Shown piece by piece: positions 63,762 to 64,000 of a stretch of DNA of 64,000 bases. The position numbers and the translations under genes are program-made. This DNA is from Halopseudomonas phragmitis (lineage in GTDB: Bacteria > Pseudomonadota > Gammaproteobacteria > Pseudomonadales > Pseudomonadaceae), in contig NZ_CP020100.1 in NCBI RefSeq assembly GCF_002056295.1, forward strand, positions 3,123,501 to 3,187,500, read 5' to 3'. A model generated the notes under the pieces. The model did not search any database and was not told the origin of the DNA. It worked only from the letters and a program-made list of their open reading frames with translations. Position 1 is the first letter of the stretch, and every line of letters starts with the position of its first letter.

Positions 63762-64000
63762 ACAAACACTGATTAATTGCGCACAAGCCCGGCAGCCCGG
63801 GTGGCGCTGACCTGTTCTGGACTGTCGATGCCCCGGATGGGCATCGTCAAGCCCCCAGGGGTGAGGCAAGCGTTTACCAAGCATGCTTGGTGCGCAGCCG
63901 AACGCCGACCGATCTGTGATCGGTTGGCCGGACCCGGAGGGGGTTCACGGCGTGTCCAGAACAGGTCAGCGACAATTGGGCCGACACAGAAACTGGCTTA
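63762..64000. repeat. Structured mosaic repeat element, copy C (inverted, cut by window edge)
   Basis: This copy lies in the opposite orientation to copies A and B. It opens AACACTGATTAATTGC and CGCTGACCTGTTCTGGAC and reaches GTCCAGAACAGGTCAGCG (63955-63972) and a diverged outer end before the window stops. Its interior is a hybrid: one side (63824-63864) matches the CGATGCCC/GGGCATCG module of copy A, the other (63865-63954) matches the left module of copy B, with hairpins at 63876-63891 and 63908-63924. It sits just after a terminator. No ORF is inside. Confidence 0.82.

Noticed and set aside
1..64000. tRNA, rRNA or transposase genes
   Set aside because: I looked for them in the intergenic gaps and among the proteins and found none.

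Overview
The window comes from a gammaproteobacterium of the Pseudomonas lineage. Gene content and gene order match Pseudomonas aeruginosa blocks recalled from general knowledge: hrpA-fadD1-fadD2-hydrolase-phaJ, asrA-pruR-putA-putP, and leuCDB-asd-usg-fimV-truA-trpF-accD-folC-dedD-cvpA-purF-metZ. Between trpF and accD, however, lie trpB and trpA, which P. aeruginosa keeps elsewhere. This points to a Pseudomonas relative, possibly Halopseudomonas or the P. pertucinogena group; that assignment is inference only.

Layout. 1-7.2 kb: 5' part of the RNA helicase gene hrpA, tandem acyl-CoA ligases, a serine hydrolase and an enoyl-CoA hydratase (fatty-acid metabolism), followed by a REP-type inverted pair. 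7.3-20.3 kb: a MoxR ATPase/VWA pair, cysK, aceK, a cold-shock gene with a long leader, a TetR regulator, oligopeptidase B and a two-gene RND efflux operon. 20.4-28.8 kb: the proline utilisation block putP, putA, pruR, and the Lon-like protease gene asrA. 28.8-41.5 kb: a second FimV-like protein, cmoAB (tRNA wobble modification), a thioesterase, a YcjX/YcjF operon with an unrecognised third gene, a TM2 protein, queD, ycgL, rnd, a chemoreceptor and a small helix-hairpin-helix protein. 41.7-60 kb: one long run of minus-strand biosynthetic genes (leucine, aspartate semialdehyde, FimV, TruA, tryptophan, AccD, FolC, SPOR protein, CvpA, PurF, MetZ). 60-64 kb: the divergent LysR gene beside leuC, a DUF389 membrane protein with a degenerate lipid-kinase-like front half, and a glycine-zipper protein.

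The most unusual signal is non-coding. Three related structured elements lie at 32766-32938, 40940-41240 and 63762-64000 (the last is inverted and cut by the window edge). They share long imperfect terminal inverted repeats, but their interiors are mosaics of exchangeable hairpin modules. One internal hairpin differs between two copies by a compensatory base-pair swap, and one copy holds a module that can fold as a three-way junction. The two complete copies sit between convergent genes, next to stop codons. They look like MITE-like mobile elements or structured repeats. I do not recognise them as a named family.

No tRNA, rRNA, CRISPR array, transposase gene or prophage gene was seen. Nearly all genes are conserved housekeeping or metabolic genes.
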